Positions 1 to 8,589 of a DNA stretch of 64,000 nucleotides are shown here, in pieces. The stretch lies in contig JAFKHH010000012.1 of NCBI GenBank assembly GCA_017306865.1, positions 434,001 through 498,000 of the forward strand, in the 5' to 3' direction. Positions within the stretch are counted from its first letter, which is position 1, and the number at the start of each line of letters is the position of its first letter. The translations under genes were made by a program, and so were the position numbers. The notes under the pieces were generated by a model that saw nothing but the letters and a program-made list of their open reading frames with translations, did not search any database and was not told the origin of the DNA. Source of the DNA: Filimonas sp. (GTDB lineage: Bacteria; Bacteroidota; Bacteroidia; Chitinophagales; Chitinophagaceae).

Positions 1-1293
1 CAAAAAAGCCGCAACCAGTTTTTGTATCTCGTAGAAAAAGGACGGGTGTCTTATCTTATGGAGCGCTACAGTGAAAGTAACTTCTTTTTTAATAAAGCCG
101 ATAACATGGCTGAAGACGAAAAGAAAACGACTGGTGATGCAGTAAAGGGAACATTGCTGAACCCGATGATGCAAACTTATGCCGTACAGGACTTCGAGCG
201 ATTCATGCTGCACTACTATAAAGCCATTAATTATTGCAACCTGAACAATATGGAAGATGCAATAGTAGAAGCACGCCGCATTACACTGGACAACAATTTG
301 CTAAGCGATATTAAAAAAGATAAAACAAACAAGTATAGCAAAGACGCATTTTCCCTCGTAGTACAGGGAATGTTGTATGAAAAAAACGGGGACATTAATA
401 ACGCATTTATCTCTTATAGAAATGCAGTAGAAACATATACTTCCCAGGCTGACCATACATGGTATGGCATAACCGTTCCTGAACAATTGAAAAAAGATGT
501 AATTCGCACCGCCGCATTAATGGGTTTTAAAGACGAGCAGAACAGGTTTGAAAATATGTTTGGCCAAAAGTATGTGCGTGATACTGCCAGCGGTGGATCT
601 ATGATCATTTTCTGGGAGCATGGGAAAGCGCCCATCAAGTCAGAGCAGAATATTATATTGACATTGATCAAAAATGAAGCAGGCATGCTTACGTATCAGA
701 GTGAGTTGGGCAGCTTCAACATTCCCATTCCTGTGGGATTGAATAGTAACAGCGGAACAAACGACCTAGGCAGTTTTCAAACGTTCCGTATAGCATTGCC
801 ACAGTATCTTCCGCTCTCCTCCAATAACGTATCGGCAAGCCTTACTATTAACGATGGCGTATCTGCAAACCTGGAACCTGTTATGGATGTGAATGCAGTA
901 GCAATAGCAGTATTAAAAGAGCGGCGGGCAAAAGATATTACCAATGCGCTCATACGTTTAGCTGCAAAAAAGGCTATAGAAGTCGGCGCAAAAGCTGCAA
1001 CGAAAGCCATTGCTGAAAACAACAGCAAAAAAGAAGACGACCAGAAGAAAAAACAAGAGGCAGAAAACATTAGTAATGTAGTAGGCGCGGCAGTTCAGGC
1101 ATTTAGTTTCTTCTCCGAGAAAGCCGATACCCGTAACTGGCAAACCTTGCCATCTGGTATTCAATACATCCGCGTGCCTTTACAAAGAGGCGCGAATAAG
1201 ATCATAGTAACACCACAAGGTGGAACCACCAGGAAGATCATTGATGTAAATGGCAATGGCAGCATACAGTTGTATAGCTTCTATACCAATTAG
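1..1293 (+). CDS. COG3014-like TPR protein, 5' end outside window
   Basis: The reading frame is open from base 1, so the true start lies upstream and the gene is truncated by the window edge; the first visible codons read QKSRNQFLYLVEKG. The visible 430 residues resemble the uncharacterised COG3014 family. A helical repeat region in the first 170 residues (SYLMERYSESNFFFNKAD, HYYKAINYCNLNNMEDAIVEARR, GMLYEKNGDINNAFISYRNAVE) looks like tetratricopeptide repeats. It is followed by a beta-rich region starting near MIIFWEHGKAP and an alanine/lysine-rich helical segment around residues 300-360. Members are usually secreted or lipoproteins, but the signal region is not in view. No function is known. 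It ends 15 bp before the convergent reductase gene. Confidence 0.75.
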   Translation, partial: QKSRNQFLYLVEKGRVSYLMERYSESNFFFNKADNMAEDEKKTTGDAVKGTLLNPMMQTYAVQDFERFMLHYYKAINYCNLNNMEDAIVEARRITLDNNLLSDIKKDKTNKYSKDAFSLVVQGMLYEKNGDINNAFISYRNAVETYTSQADHTWYGITVPEQLKKDVIRTAALMGFKDEQNRFENMFGQKYVRDTASGGSMIIFWEHGKAPIKSEQNIILTLIKNEAGMLTYQSELGSFNIPIPVGLNSNSGTNDLGSFQTFRIALPQYLPLSSNNVSASLTINDGVSANLEPVMDVNAVAIAVLKERRAKDITNALIRLAAKKAIEVGAKAATKAIAENNSKKEDDQKKKQEAENISNVVGAAVQAFSFFSEKADTRNWQTLPSGIQYIRVPLQRGANKIIVTPQGGTTRKIIDVNGNGSIQLYSFYTN

Positions 1294-1307
1294 GCTGAAG
1301 AATAGAA

Positions 1308-2381
1308 TTATTTTACATCAAAATCTATCACCACTCTTTCTGAAACAGGGTGCGATTGACAAGTAAGGATAAAGCCAGCTTTCAGTTCATCCGGCTCCAA
1401 ACCATAATTTACTTCCATATCTACCTTGCCTTCTATCAGCTTTGCCTTACAAGTGCAGCAAACACCACCGCGGCAGGCATAAGGTAAATCTGCGCCCTCT
1501 TTCATGGCTGCATCAAGAATGGAATCATCCTTATACGCTAGATCAAAATCAAAGCTTCTGCCATCCAGTGTTATAGTGATCTTGCTTTTAGCTCTTTCAT
1601 CTGCAGGCGCACTGTGTACTGTATTTGAATGTTTGGGAGAGGAAGCTGTGAACAACTCAAAGTGAATTTTTTTCTTGTCTACCCCTCTTCCTTCCAGGTA
1701 ATCCTTCACACAAAAGATCATCTCTTCCGGCCCGCAAATAAAGAACTCATCTGCACGAATATCGATCAGCTTTGTAAACAACGTATCGCACTTAGTCGCA
1801 TCAATACGCCCCGAATGCAAAGCAGCATCTGTTATCTCCCTGCTTAGTATATGAATGATACGAAAACGGTCCATATACTTATTCTTAAGCGACTCCAGCT
1901 CTTCCTTAAAGATAATAGAGTGTCTGTCCCTGTTGCCATAAACTAGCGTAAAGCTGCTTCTAGGCTCAGTAGCCAATACTGTTTTTATAATAGAGATCAC
2001 AGGCGTAATACCGCTTCCTGCAGCCACACCCACATATTGTTTCGCATTCGCCTTTTTTACCTCTGTATAAAACTTACCCATAGGCGGCATCAGGTCTATG
2101 CTGTCGCCAACCTGTAGCTGCGATGCGGCAAAGGAAGAAAACACACCTCCCGGTATTTGTTTTACAGCAATGCGCCATTCATTATCCAGCGGAGAACTGC
2201 ATAAAGAATAAGAGCGCCTCACTTCCTCTCCGTTAATATAAGTGCGAAGCGTAAGATACTGTCCGTGTTGATATTGGAATTTTTTTTGTACGTTTTCCGG
2301 TATGGTAAATGCAATCGATATACAATCTGCAGTCTCCTGTCGGATATCTGCAATAAAGGCTTTCTCAAAGTGTAGTGACAT
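1308..2381 (-). CDS. PaaE-type ferredoxin/NADPH reductase (FAD + 2Fe-2S)
   Basis: A 357-residue three-domain oxidoreductase of the phenylacetyl-CoA epoxidase reductase (PaaE/PaaK) type. An FAD-binding domain comes first (RSYSLCSSP is the flavin-binding RxYSL motif), then an NAD(P)H-binding domain (VGVAAGSGITPVISII, FFICGPEEMI), and a C-terminal plant-type 2Fe-2S ferredoxin domain with CRGGVCCTC plus a distal Cys in LTCQSH. The frame extends upstream to 2471, but those 30 residues are translated repeat DNA, so the ATG at 2381 (MSLHFEKAF) is chosen. No other paa genes are visible. The adjacent TetR gene on the same strand may be its regulator. It could serve another monooxygenase, so the family is firm and the pathway is not. 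Confidence 0.85.
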   Translation of the reverse strand: MSLHFEKAFIADIRQETADCISIAFTIPENVQKKFQYQHGQYLTLRTYINGEEVRRSYSLCSSPLDNEWRIAVKQIPGGVFSSFAASQLQVGDSIDLMPPMGKFYTEVKKANAKQYVGVAAGSGITPVISIIKTVLATEPRSSFTLVYGNRDRHSIIFKEELESLKNKYMDRFRIIHILSREITDAALHSGRIDATKCDTLFTKLIDIRADEFFICGPEEMIFCVKDYLEGRGVDKKKIHFELFTASSPKHSNTVHSAPADERAKSKITITLDGRSFDFDLAYKDDSILDAAMKEGADLPYACRGGVCCTCKAKLIEGKVDMEVNYGLEPDELKAGFILTCQSHPVSERVVIDFDVK

Positions 2382-2390
2382 AGTTAAAAG

Positions 2391-2640
2391 TACGATGTAA
2401 AGGGTAATTGTTGTATGGTTAAATTGCTGAATTGTTATATGGTTAACTTGTTTAATGGTTTTTTGAACCAAGCTCCAGGATCGCTATTGAGCTTTTGTTG
2501 CGTCGCACATTGCTGCGTTCTGTTCGTTATTCATCTTTTCAAGCTGTAGATGTGATCCGGTCTAAAGGCAATCAATTTACCCAACGCTTTGCGACTTTCA
2601 CAATTCACCATTGACAATTCACAACTCACCATTATTGTCT
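2391..2640. repeat. Intergenic word repeats (ATTGTTxxATGGTT / TTCACAATTCACCATT)
   Basis: The gap between the TetR and reductase genes holds no gene. Next to the reductase start lie three tandem variants of a word such as TTGTTGTATGGTTAA, TTGTTATATGGTTAA and TTGTTTAATGGTT (2408-2462). Next to the TetR stop lies a second tract, TTCACAATTCACCATTGA followed by CAATTCACAACTCACCATT (about 2589-2634). The two tracts could partly pair with each other. The same words recur in many other gaps of this window. Confidence 0.6.
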
Positions 2641-3222
2641 CAACCCATCCACCATAATTGTAACCATGTTTTTTTCTAATTCCTCAGCGCTGATCTTTTG
2701 TTGAGAACGGTGCCAGGAATCAATGCCGCTGATCGCGTGTAGAATGATCAGTACAGCAGTAGGGGCATCAATTTTCTTGATCTCACCCTTTTGAATACCC
2801 TCTTCAATGATCGCTGCAAAACGTTTGCGGTAGCTTCTGCGCTGGTTGCGGTAGTTAGACAGGTATGGGTCGTTTAAGTGGCGCCATTCACGGTCGCTTA
2901 CATACACTTCCTCATAGTTGTCGATCATTTGCCCGATGTGGAAGCGCATCAGGGTTTCAATCTTTTCAATGCTCGTTGTGTTAGAAGATTCTACTGCATG
3001 CATCTTTTCTACGTACCTGTTGGCAACGTTAAAGCAGACATCATGCAATAATTCAGTTTTGGAACGGATGTGGTTGTAAAGGCTGGCGGCTTCCACGCCT
3101 ACTTTAACGGCAAGGTCCCTCATACTGGCTGCCTTGTAGCCTTTTTCCCGGAAAAGGGTAGCAGCGGCTTTTGTAATAACCTCTCTACGGGTTACATCTT
3201 TGTTTGTTTTGATTCTGGCCAT
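2632..3222 (-). CDS. TetR/AcrR family transcriptional regulator
   Basis: A 196-residue one-component repressor. The N-terminus has the TetR helix-turn-helix: RREVITKAAATLFREKGYKA, then SMRDLAVKVGVEAASLYNHI, in which the recognition helix ends in the typical SLYNHIRSK. The C-terminal 130 residues are an alpha-helical ligand-binding and dimerisation domain (TetR_C type) with no recognisable ligand specificity. It lies upstream of the PaaE-type reductase on the same strand, so an acyl-CoA or aromatic-degradation ligand is a reasonable guess, by analogy with PaaR, but nothing in the sequence proves it. The ATG at 3222 is the first in-frame start of the HTH domain and length matches the family. 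Confidence 0.88.
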   Translation of the reverse strand: MARIKTNKDVTRREVITKAAATLFREKGYKAASMRDLAVKVGVEAASLYNHIRSKTELLHDVCFNVANRYVEKMHAVESSNTTSIEKIETLMRFHIGQMIDNYEEVYVSDREWRHLNDPYLSNYRNQRRSYRKRFAAIIEEGIQKGEIKKIDAPTAVLIILHAISGIDSWHRSQQKISAEELEKNMVTIMVDGLRQ

Positions 3223-3391
3223 GTAATCGAATGTATGTGTGTCTTTTTAATAAAAACAGTCCTGAAAGATAAGAAATAACAACAACTATGCACCCTGTGC
3301 AGACTATGTTATCCAAAAAAGAAGAGCTTTTGTAGTAGAAATAAGCCATAAAAAAGGCCTTTTTATAACAAAAACGTTCGTTTTTTATTTT

Positions 3392-3464
3392 GTGAGTTGT
3401 CAATAGTCAGTAGTGAATGGGACGGTCTGGCGTCCAAACTCACTACTGACAACTCACCACTCAC
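3392..3464. repeat. Imperfect inverted repeat (GTGAGTTGTCA family) in divergent gap
   Basis: The 328-bp gap between the divergent TetR and PfkB genes has an imperfect palindrome. The left arm begins GTGAGTTGTCAATAGTCAG (3392-3420); the right arm contains CACTACTGACAACTCACC (about 3441-3458). The arms are separated by GACGGTCTGG-like spacer. The rest of the gap is AT-rich leader with no coding signal. Confidence 0.65.
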
Positions 3465-3517
3465 TTTTTAATGTGAAACTAATTACCGCTAAAAGCCTTT
3501 TTTCCCCTGAAATGCAA

Positions 3518-3525
3518 TAGGTTTG
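3518..3525 (+). promoter_or_regulatory. Bacteroidota -7 box (TAGGTTTG) for pfkB-family gene
   Basis: TAGGTTTG matches the Bacteroidota sigma-A -7 consensus TAnnTTTG exactly and lies 26 bp before the ATG at 3551. A T-rich stretch at about 3498-3504 sits roughly where the -33 element would be. Predicted by motif only. Confidence 0.5.
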
Positions 3526-3550
3526 CGCCCGGAAAAAAATCCGGCAAACT

Positions 3551-4474
3551 ATGTCTTTAATTGTAGTAGGAACAATGGCGTTCGACGATATCGAAACGCC
3601 TTTTGGAAAATCTGACAGGATCATTGGTGGTTCTGCAACGTATGTGGCTTATGCTGCCAGTAACTTTATAGATTCTGTAGAGCAGATTTCCATAGTAGGA
3701 AATGACTTTCCACAGGCAGAACTGGACTACCTGCAAAGCAAGGGAGTTTCTGTAGATGGCGTGGAAATAGTTAAAGACAAGCCGTCCTTTTTCTGGGCTG
3801 GTAAGTACCACATGGATATGAATACCCGCGATACGCTGGTAACAGACCTGAACGTACTGATGGATTTTAACCCGATCGTGCCTGAGAGCTACCAGGGTGC
3901 AGAATTCCTGATGCTGGGTAACCTGATGCCTAAACTGCAGAAAAGCGTTATAGAGCAATTAAAGACCAGGCCAAAACTTATTGTACTGGATACCATGAAC
4001 TTCTGGATGGAGACAGCCCTCGACGATCTGAAGGAAGTGCTGACAATGGTAGACGTATTGATGGTAAACGATAGCGAAGCCCGCCAGTTAACCAATGAAT
4101 TCTCTATAGTAAAAGCAGCTAAAAAAATATTGACAATGGGCCCTAAATACCTGATCATCAAGAAAGGGGAACATGGCGCATTGCTCTTCAATGAAAACAA
4201 TGTCTTCTTCGCACCGGCATTGCCATTAGAAGAAGTGTTTGACCCGACCGGCGCTGGCGACACATTCGCAGGCGGCTTTATGGGGCACCTGGCAAAGACA
4301 AAAGATATTTCTTTTGAAAACATGAAAACTGCTATCATAGTAGGTTCTGCAATGGCAAGTTTCTGTGTAGAGAAATTCGGTACAGAACGTCTGAAAGAGA
4401 TCAGCAAAGAAGATATTGAAGGAAGATTGAACGACTTCGTTCAGTTGGTTAACTTCGATATTAAGCTGGCATAA
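3551..4474 (+). CDS. PfkB-family sugar/nucleoside kinase
   Basis: A 307-residue ribokinase-fold kinase that phosphorylates a hydroxyl of a sugar or nucleoside with ATP. The N-terminal substrate-side signature GGSATYVAYAAS is present near residue 27. The C-terminal ATP-site signature DPTGAGDTFAGGF starts at residue 231, with Asp237 the expected catalytic base. The length is normal. The substrate cannot be told from sequence; the family includes ribokinase, adenosine kinase and fructokinase. It is monocistronic, with a -7 box upstream and a clear terminator downstream. Confidence 0.88.
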   Translation: MSLIVVGTMAFDDIETPFGKSDRIIGGSATYVAYAASNFIDSVEQISIVGNDFPQAELDYLQSKGVSVDGVEIVKDKPSFFWAGKYHMDMNTRDTLVTDLNVLMDFNPIVPESYQGAEFLMLGNLMPKLQKSVIEQLKTRPKLIVLDTMNFWMETALDDLKEVLTMVDVLMVNDSEARQLTNEFSIVKAAKKILTMGPKYLIIKKGEHGALLFNENNVFFAPALPLEEVFDPTGAGDTFAGGFMGHLAKTKDISFENMKTAIIVGSAMASFCVEKFGTERLKEISKEDIEGRLNDFVQLVNFDIKLA

Positions 4475-4534
4475 TGCTCCCCGGCAGGATTCCGGTCGAC
4501 CATTAAACAACAAAAAATCATCTTTTATATAAAT

Positions 4535-4560
4535 AAAAACTTCCCTTAGGGAAGTTTTTT
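4535..4560 (+). terminator. Rho-independent terminator after PfkB kinase
   Basis: An 11-bp perfect stem (AAAAACTTCCC paired with GGGAAGTTTTT) closes a TTA loop and runs into a T tract. It lies 60 bp after the kinase stop. Confidence 0.85.
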
Positions 4561-4595
4561 TAATTTAAAGCCTTAATCAAAAAATCACATTGTAT

Positions 4596-6635
4596 ATGAA
4601 ACCAACAAATTGGCTTGGCGTTTCATGTTTGGCAGTGGCATCCATGCTCGCATCCTGCGGTCAGCAAAAAGACGGCGAAGCGGCTAAAAAAAGTTTTATT
4701 GCCACTGAAAACTTCGATTCATCCGTAAAACCTGGTGACAACTTTTTCCTGTTTGTCAATGGTAAATGGATCAAATCAACAGAAATTCCTGCAACAGAGA
4801 CAGGAGCAGGTTCTTTCAACGACCTCTATAACAGAACAAAGGCCAATTTAAAAGGCATTATTGAAGACGCCGCAAAAAGCAATGCAGCCGCGGGTAGCAT
4901 AGAGCAGAAAGTGGGCGACTTCTATACAGCCGGTATGGATTCTGCAACGATTGATAAGCGCGGTTATGAGCCTGTAAAACCATACCTCGCAAAAATAGAT
5001 GCGATCAAAGATGCAAAAGGTGTAATGGCCTATGTAGCAGAAGACCAGGTCGAAAATAAAAATACCCTCTTCGCACAAGGCTTTAATGCTGATGAGAAAA
5101 ACAGCAGCATGAATATCGCTATCTATTACCAGGGTGGTATTGGTTTACCTGACAGGGATTACTATTTCAAAACAGATTCTGCTACTGCAAAAGTTATAAA
5201 AGCATATCAGACCTATATTGCCAAGTTGTTTGAACTAACAGGTACAGACGCTGCTACTGCTGCTAAAAATGCACAGACAGTATATGCACTGGAAAAACAA
5301 CTGGCTGGCGCACATCGTACAAACGTAGAGCTGCGCGACCCAAAAAGCAACTACAACAAATTTGCTGTAGCTGACCTGGACAAACAGATGCCAACATTCG
5401 GCTGGAAAACATTGCTTCCCGCTATGATGATCAACACAGATTCTGTAAACGTTGGTCAGCCGGCTTTTTATAAAAAAGTAGACGAGTTACTGAAATCTGT
5501 GCCGGTGGAAGACTGGAAAACATACCTGCGTTTCCACAAACTGGCAGACGCAGCATCTGCACTTAGCAGCAACTTTGTAGATGCAAGGTTTGAATACACC
5601 AAAGTATTAAGCGGCCAAAGAAAAATAAAAGCACGCTGGGAAAGAATGGTGCAAAATACAGATGGCAACCTGGGTGAAGCATTAGGTCAGTTATATGTAA
5701 AAAAATACTTTACAGAAGATGCTAAGAAGCGCATGCTGGACCTGGTGAACAACCTGGAAAAAGCATTTGAAACACGCATCAGCAGCCTGGACTGGATGAG
5801 CGACAGCACTAAAGCAAAAGCAAAAGACAAGCTGCATGCTTTCCTCAAAAAAATCGGCTATCCTGACAAATGGCGCGACTATAGCAAAGTAGCAATCGAT
5901 AAAGGTAAATACTTTGAAAATCTGGTGTCTTGTGCTAAAAATGAATATGCTTACCAGGTAGCAAAAGTGGGTAAACCGGTAGATAAGACAGAATGGGGTA
6001 TGACTCCTCCGACTATCAACGCATATTATAACCCGACTTTCAATGAGATCGTATTCCCGGCGGGCATACTGCAATTCCCATTCTTTGATCCTAACGCAGA
6101 TGACGCTATTAACTATGGCGGTATCGGTATGGTGATCGGCCATGAAATGACACACGGCTTTGATGACCAGGGTGCGCAATATGACAAAGAAGGTAACATG
6201 AGAGACTGGTGGGGTAAAGATGATTACACTAAGTTCAAAGCGAAATCTAAACAGGTAATAGACCTGTACAACGGCTTTACTGTACAGGATTCAGTGCATG
6301 TAAACGGAGCATTAACCACAGGTGAAAATATTGCTGACATTGGTGGTATCGCTATTGCGTATGATGCGTTTAAATTAACTAAACAAGGGCAGGATACAAC
6401 AAAGATTGATGGCTTTACACCTGACCAACGCTTCTTTATTTCCCTTGGACAGATCTGGCGTGATAAAATAAAACCAGAAACGGAATTGCTTTACATCAAT
6501 ACAGATCCGCACTCTCCGGCTATGTATCGTGTAAACGGTCCGCTGATGAACTTCACTCCATTCTATAAAGCGTTTAATATTCAGCCAACAGATAAGATGT
6601 TTGTAGCTGAAGATAAACGTATTAAGATCTGGTAG
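4596..6635 (+). CDS. M13 family (neprilysin/PepO-like) zinc endopeptidase, lipoprotein
   Basis: A 679-residue peptidase of family M13, which cuts small peptides outside the cytoplasm. The N-terminus is a lipoprotein signal with lipobox LASC (Cys21), so it is probably anchored in the outer membrane facing the periplasm. Peptidase_M13_N spans about residues 45-430. The catalytic domain follows, with VIGHEMTHGFDDQG carrying the HExxH zinc site (His516, Glu517, His520) and GENIADIGG giving the third ligand Glu577 and Asp581. The C-terminal RVNGPLMNFTPFYKAF region is also typical. The start is the ATG at 4596; an in-frame TTG two codons upstream is less likely. All catalytic residues are intact. 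Confidence 0.93.
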   Translation: MKPTNWLGVSCLAVASMLASCGQQKDGEAAKKSFIATENFDSSVKPGDNFFLFVNGKWIKSTEIPATETGAGSFNDLYNRTKANLKGIIEDAAKSNAAAGSIEQKVGDFYTAGMDSATIDKRGYEPVKPYLAKIDAIKDAKGVMAYVAEDQVENKNTLFAQGFNADEKNSSMNIAIYYQGGIGLPDRDYYFKTDSATAKVIKAYQTYIAKLFELTGTDAATAAKNAQTVYALEKQLAGAHRTNVELRDPKSNYNKFAVADLDKQMPTFGWKTLLPAMMINTDSVNVGQPAFYKKVDELLKSVPVEDWKTYLRFHKLADAASALSSNFVDARFEYTKVLSGQRKIKARWERMVQNTDGNLGEALGQLYVKKYFTEDAKKRMLDLVNNLEKAFETRISSLDWMSDSTKAKAKDKLHAFLKKIGYPDKWRDYSKVAIDKGKYFENLVSCAKNEYAYQVAKVGKPVDKTEWGMTPPTINAYYNPTFNEIVFPAGILQFPFFDPNADDAINYGGIGMVIGHEMTHGFDDQGAQYDKEGNMRDWWGKDDYTKFKAKSKQVIDLYNGFTVQDSVHVNGALTTGENIADIGGIAIAYDAFKLTKQGQDTTKIDGFTPDQRFFISLGQIWRDKIKPETELLYINTDPHSPAMYRVNGPLMNFTPFYKAFNIQPTDKMFVAEDKRIKIW

Positions 6636-6675
6636 GAAGAAAAGTACGAATGACAAAGTACTAAGTACAAATAAT

Positions 6676-6723
6676 GTTGCCTGTTACAGGTTACCAGCTA
6701 GCTGGTAACCTGTAACAGGCAAC
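6676..6723. repeat. 48-bp perfect palindrome
   Basis: The 24 bases from GTTGCCTGTTACAGG onward are followed directly by their exact reverse complement, centred on AGCTAGCT, with no mismatch and no loop. It begins 41 bp after the M13 peptidase stop and is followed by TTGTTTT. It may act as a terminator or processing hairpin for that gene; as DNA it could extrude a cruciform. Confidence 0.9.
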
Positions 6724-6916
6724 TTGTTTTATGACGCTATGGCCAATGACTTTTTTGACCGGTCTTCCAAACAATCGTTCGTAAAATTTTTTTGGCATGC
6801 TGTTCATTCCGGGGTACATTCGCTTCGCAATGAATATAACAATGACAAAGAAGAGCATTAAGAAACACATCTCGACACGGGAAGGTGCTTAATGTTGCAT
6901 ATAAAAGATATAAAGC

Positions 6917-6951
6917 AAAAAAGCCTTCCCAGACAGGGGAGGCTTTTTTAA
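6917..6951 (+). terminator. Terminator-like hairpin in M13-asd gap
   Basis: A 14-bp stem (AAAAAAGCCTTCCC with GGGGAGGCTTTTTT, one G-T pair) with loop AGACA. It has T tracts on both sides, so it could work in either direction. The 518-bp gap 6636-7153 also has the 48-bp palindrome and the GTTTCA repeats; between 6724 and 6916 I see no gene. Confidence 0.75.
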
Positions 6952-6954
6952 TAT

Positions 6955-7136
6955 TTCAAAGTTTCACAATGGAACACGAAACTTTGAAACGCTAAAACAA
7001 GCAGCCAGATATTCCATATCTGCAAGGGCATGATGCTATTCAATGTTTAAGTGAGATATGGAATATCTTTTAGTTTCAAAAGGTTCATAGATGAAACGCT
7101 GAAACTTTGAAACAATAAGTTGAAACTATTAATTCA
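6955..7136. repeat. Nested inverted repeats upstream of asd (GTTTCA and AGATATTCCATATCT)
   Basis: Outer arms carry the reiterated word GTTTCA/TGAAAC: CAAAGTTTCACAATGG and CGAAACTTTGAAACGC on the left (6957-6993), GTTTCAAAAGG and GAAACTTTGAAAC on the right (7073-7112). Nested inside is a perfect 15-bp inverted pair: AGATATTCCATATCT at about 7011 and AGATATGGAATATCT at about 7053. The asd leader would therefore fold strongly. Confidence 0.7.
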
Positions 7137-7153
7137 AACAAATAAAAATCAAA

Positions 7154-8143
7154 ATGAAAGTAGCTGTAGTAGGTGCTACCGGCTTAGTAGGCACCAAAAT
7201 GTTACAGGTGTTAGCAGAAAGGAATTTTCCTGTAACAGAGATCGTTCCTGTTGCGTCTGAACGTTCTGTAGGTAAAGAAGTAGAATTTAAAGGTGCTAAG
7301 TATAAGGTAGTAAGCATGGCCGATGGCATTGCAGCAAAACCTGCTGTAGCGATCTTTTCTGCCGGTGGCAGTACATCCCTGGAGTGGGCTCCTAAGTTTG
7401 CGGAAGCTGGTATTACCGTTATCGATAATTCCTCTGCATGGAGAATGGACCCTACTAAAAAATTAGTAGTGCCGGAAGTAAATGCAGACGTATTAACTGC
7501 TGAAGATAAAATTATTGCAAATCCAAACTGCTCTACTATACAGATGGTAGTTGCGTTGAATCCTTTGCATAAAAAATACAAGATCAAGCGTATAGTAGTA
7601 AGTACTTACCAGAGCGTAACAGGTACGGGTAAAAAAGCCGTTGATCAACTGTTCAACGAGCGTAAGGGCGTACAAGGAGAGATGGCGTACAAATACCAGA
7701 TAGATCTGAACGTTATACCACAGATTGACGTATTCCTCGAAAATGGTTATACCAAAGAGGAAATGAAAATGGTAAAAGAAACCAATAAGATCATTGGTGA
7801 CGACAGCATTAAAGTAACAGCTACAACAGTTCGTATTCCTGTAGTAGGCGGACACAGCGAAAGCGTGAACGTAGAATTTGAAAATGAGTACGACCTGGAA
7901 GAAGTAAAATCATTATTAAGCAGCGCACCGGGTGTAGTTGTTCAGAATGATGACGCCACACAATTTTATCCAATGCCATTGTGGGCGCATGAAAAAGACG
8001 AAGTGTTTGTAGGTCGCCTCAGAAGGGACGAAACACAACCTAAAACATTGAATCTATGGGTTGTAAGCGACAACCTGCGCAAAGGCGCTGCAACAAATGC
8101 AGTACAGATTGCAGAATATTTAAGAAGTAAAGGACTATTGTAA
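7154..8143 (+). CDS. asd: Aspartate-semialdehyde dehydrogenase
   Basis: A 329-residue NADPH-dependent enzyme that reduces beta-aspartyl phosphate to aspartate semialdehyde. This is the branch point to lysine/diaminopimelate, threonine and methionine. The Rossmann motif VGATGLVGTKM is at the start, the active-site Cys126 is in NPNCSTIQM, and the catalytic His region is RIPVVGGHSESVNV. Length and order match the bacterial Asd family. No other biosynthetic genes are adjacent. Its leader contains strong nested inverted repeats. Confidence 0.96.
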   Translation: MKVAVVGATGLVGTKMLQVLAERNFPVTEIVPVASERSVGKEVEFKGAKYKVVSMADGIAAKPAVAIFSAGGSTSLEWAPKFAEAGITVIDNSSAWRMDPTKKLVVPEVNADVLTAEDKIIANPNCSTIQMVVALNPLHKKYKIKRIVVSTYQSVTGTGKKAVDQLFNERKGVQGEMAYKYQIDLNVIPQIDVFLENGYTKEEMKMVKETNKIIGDDSIKVTATTVRIPVVGGHSESVNVEFENEYDLEEVKSLLSSAPGVVVQNDDATQFYPMPLWAHEKDEVFVGRLRRDETQPKTLNLWVVSDNLRKGAATNAVQIAEYLRSKGLL

Positions 8144-8589
8144 TATAGTTGATAAGGTTTGTAAGTGTGCTCAAATGGTTGAATTGTTCAATGGCTTAAT
8201 TGTCCGTTAAACAATTTGACCATTTGGCATTTATAAAGCATAAGCTACAGAAACACAAAAACACGGAAGGAATTCAAAGAGTTGCGTAGCGGCTCTTCCT
8301 ATGTGTTCTATGTTCTCTTGAATAAATAGACTATGCTATTTTTGAGAGCCCAGCTTATCCTATGTGCCTACGTATCTTATGCTCCTCCCGGTATGTTACC
8401 GGGACAAGTTATGTGGTGAAAGAAATTTGCTCCGGCCTTCTACGTATTGACTTCATAGGCAGCTATAATACCACAAGTGCCGGATTACAAAAAGCCTAAA
8501 CAAACCATTCAACAATAAAACCATGTAACAATTTAACCCTATAAACATAATCCTTAACTTAGCCCTACACCTATCACCTCACACCATAT
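8144..8589. repeat. Gene-free gap with word repeats (ATTGTTCAATGG, AACACAAAAACACGG)
   Basis: No gene is seen in these 446 bp. After the asd stop there is GGTTGAATTGTTCAATGGC followed by CAATTTGACCATTTGG (8178-8228), a loose inverted pair. A second word tract, AGAAACACAAAAACACGG, faces TATGTGTTCTATGTTCTC (8251-8318). Near the yjbR start, ACCATTCAACAATAAAACC and ATGTAACAATTTAACCC (about 8507-8541) repeat the first word in reverse complement. So the arms of the ATTGTT family flank the gap. Confidence 0.55.

Noticed and set aside
414-686. Long antisense frames opposite the COG3014-like gene and many other genes
   Set aside because: They are shadows of strongly coding frames and show no family features.
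2382-2471. N-terminal 30-residue extension of the PaaE-type reductase
   Set aside because: It is encoded by repeat DNA and has no homology pattern; the family N-terminus starts at the ATG at 2381.
1308-3222. Phenylacetate degradation operon
   Set aside because: Only the reductase and a TetR gene are present; no paaABCD, paaK or paaJ genes in view, so the pathway is not claimed.
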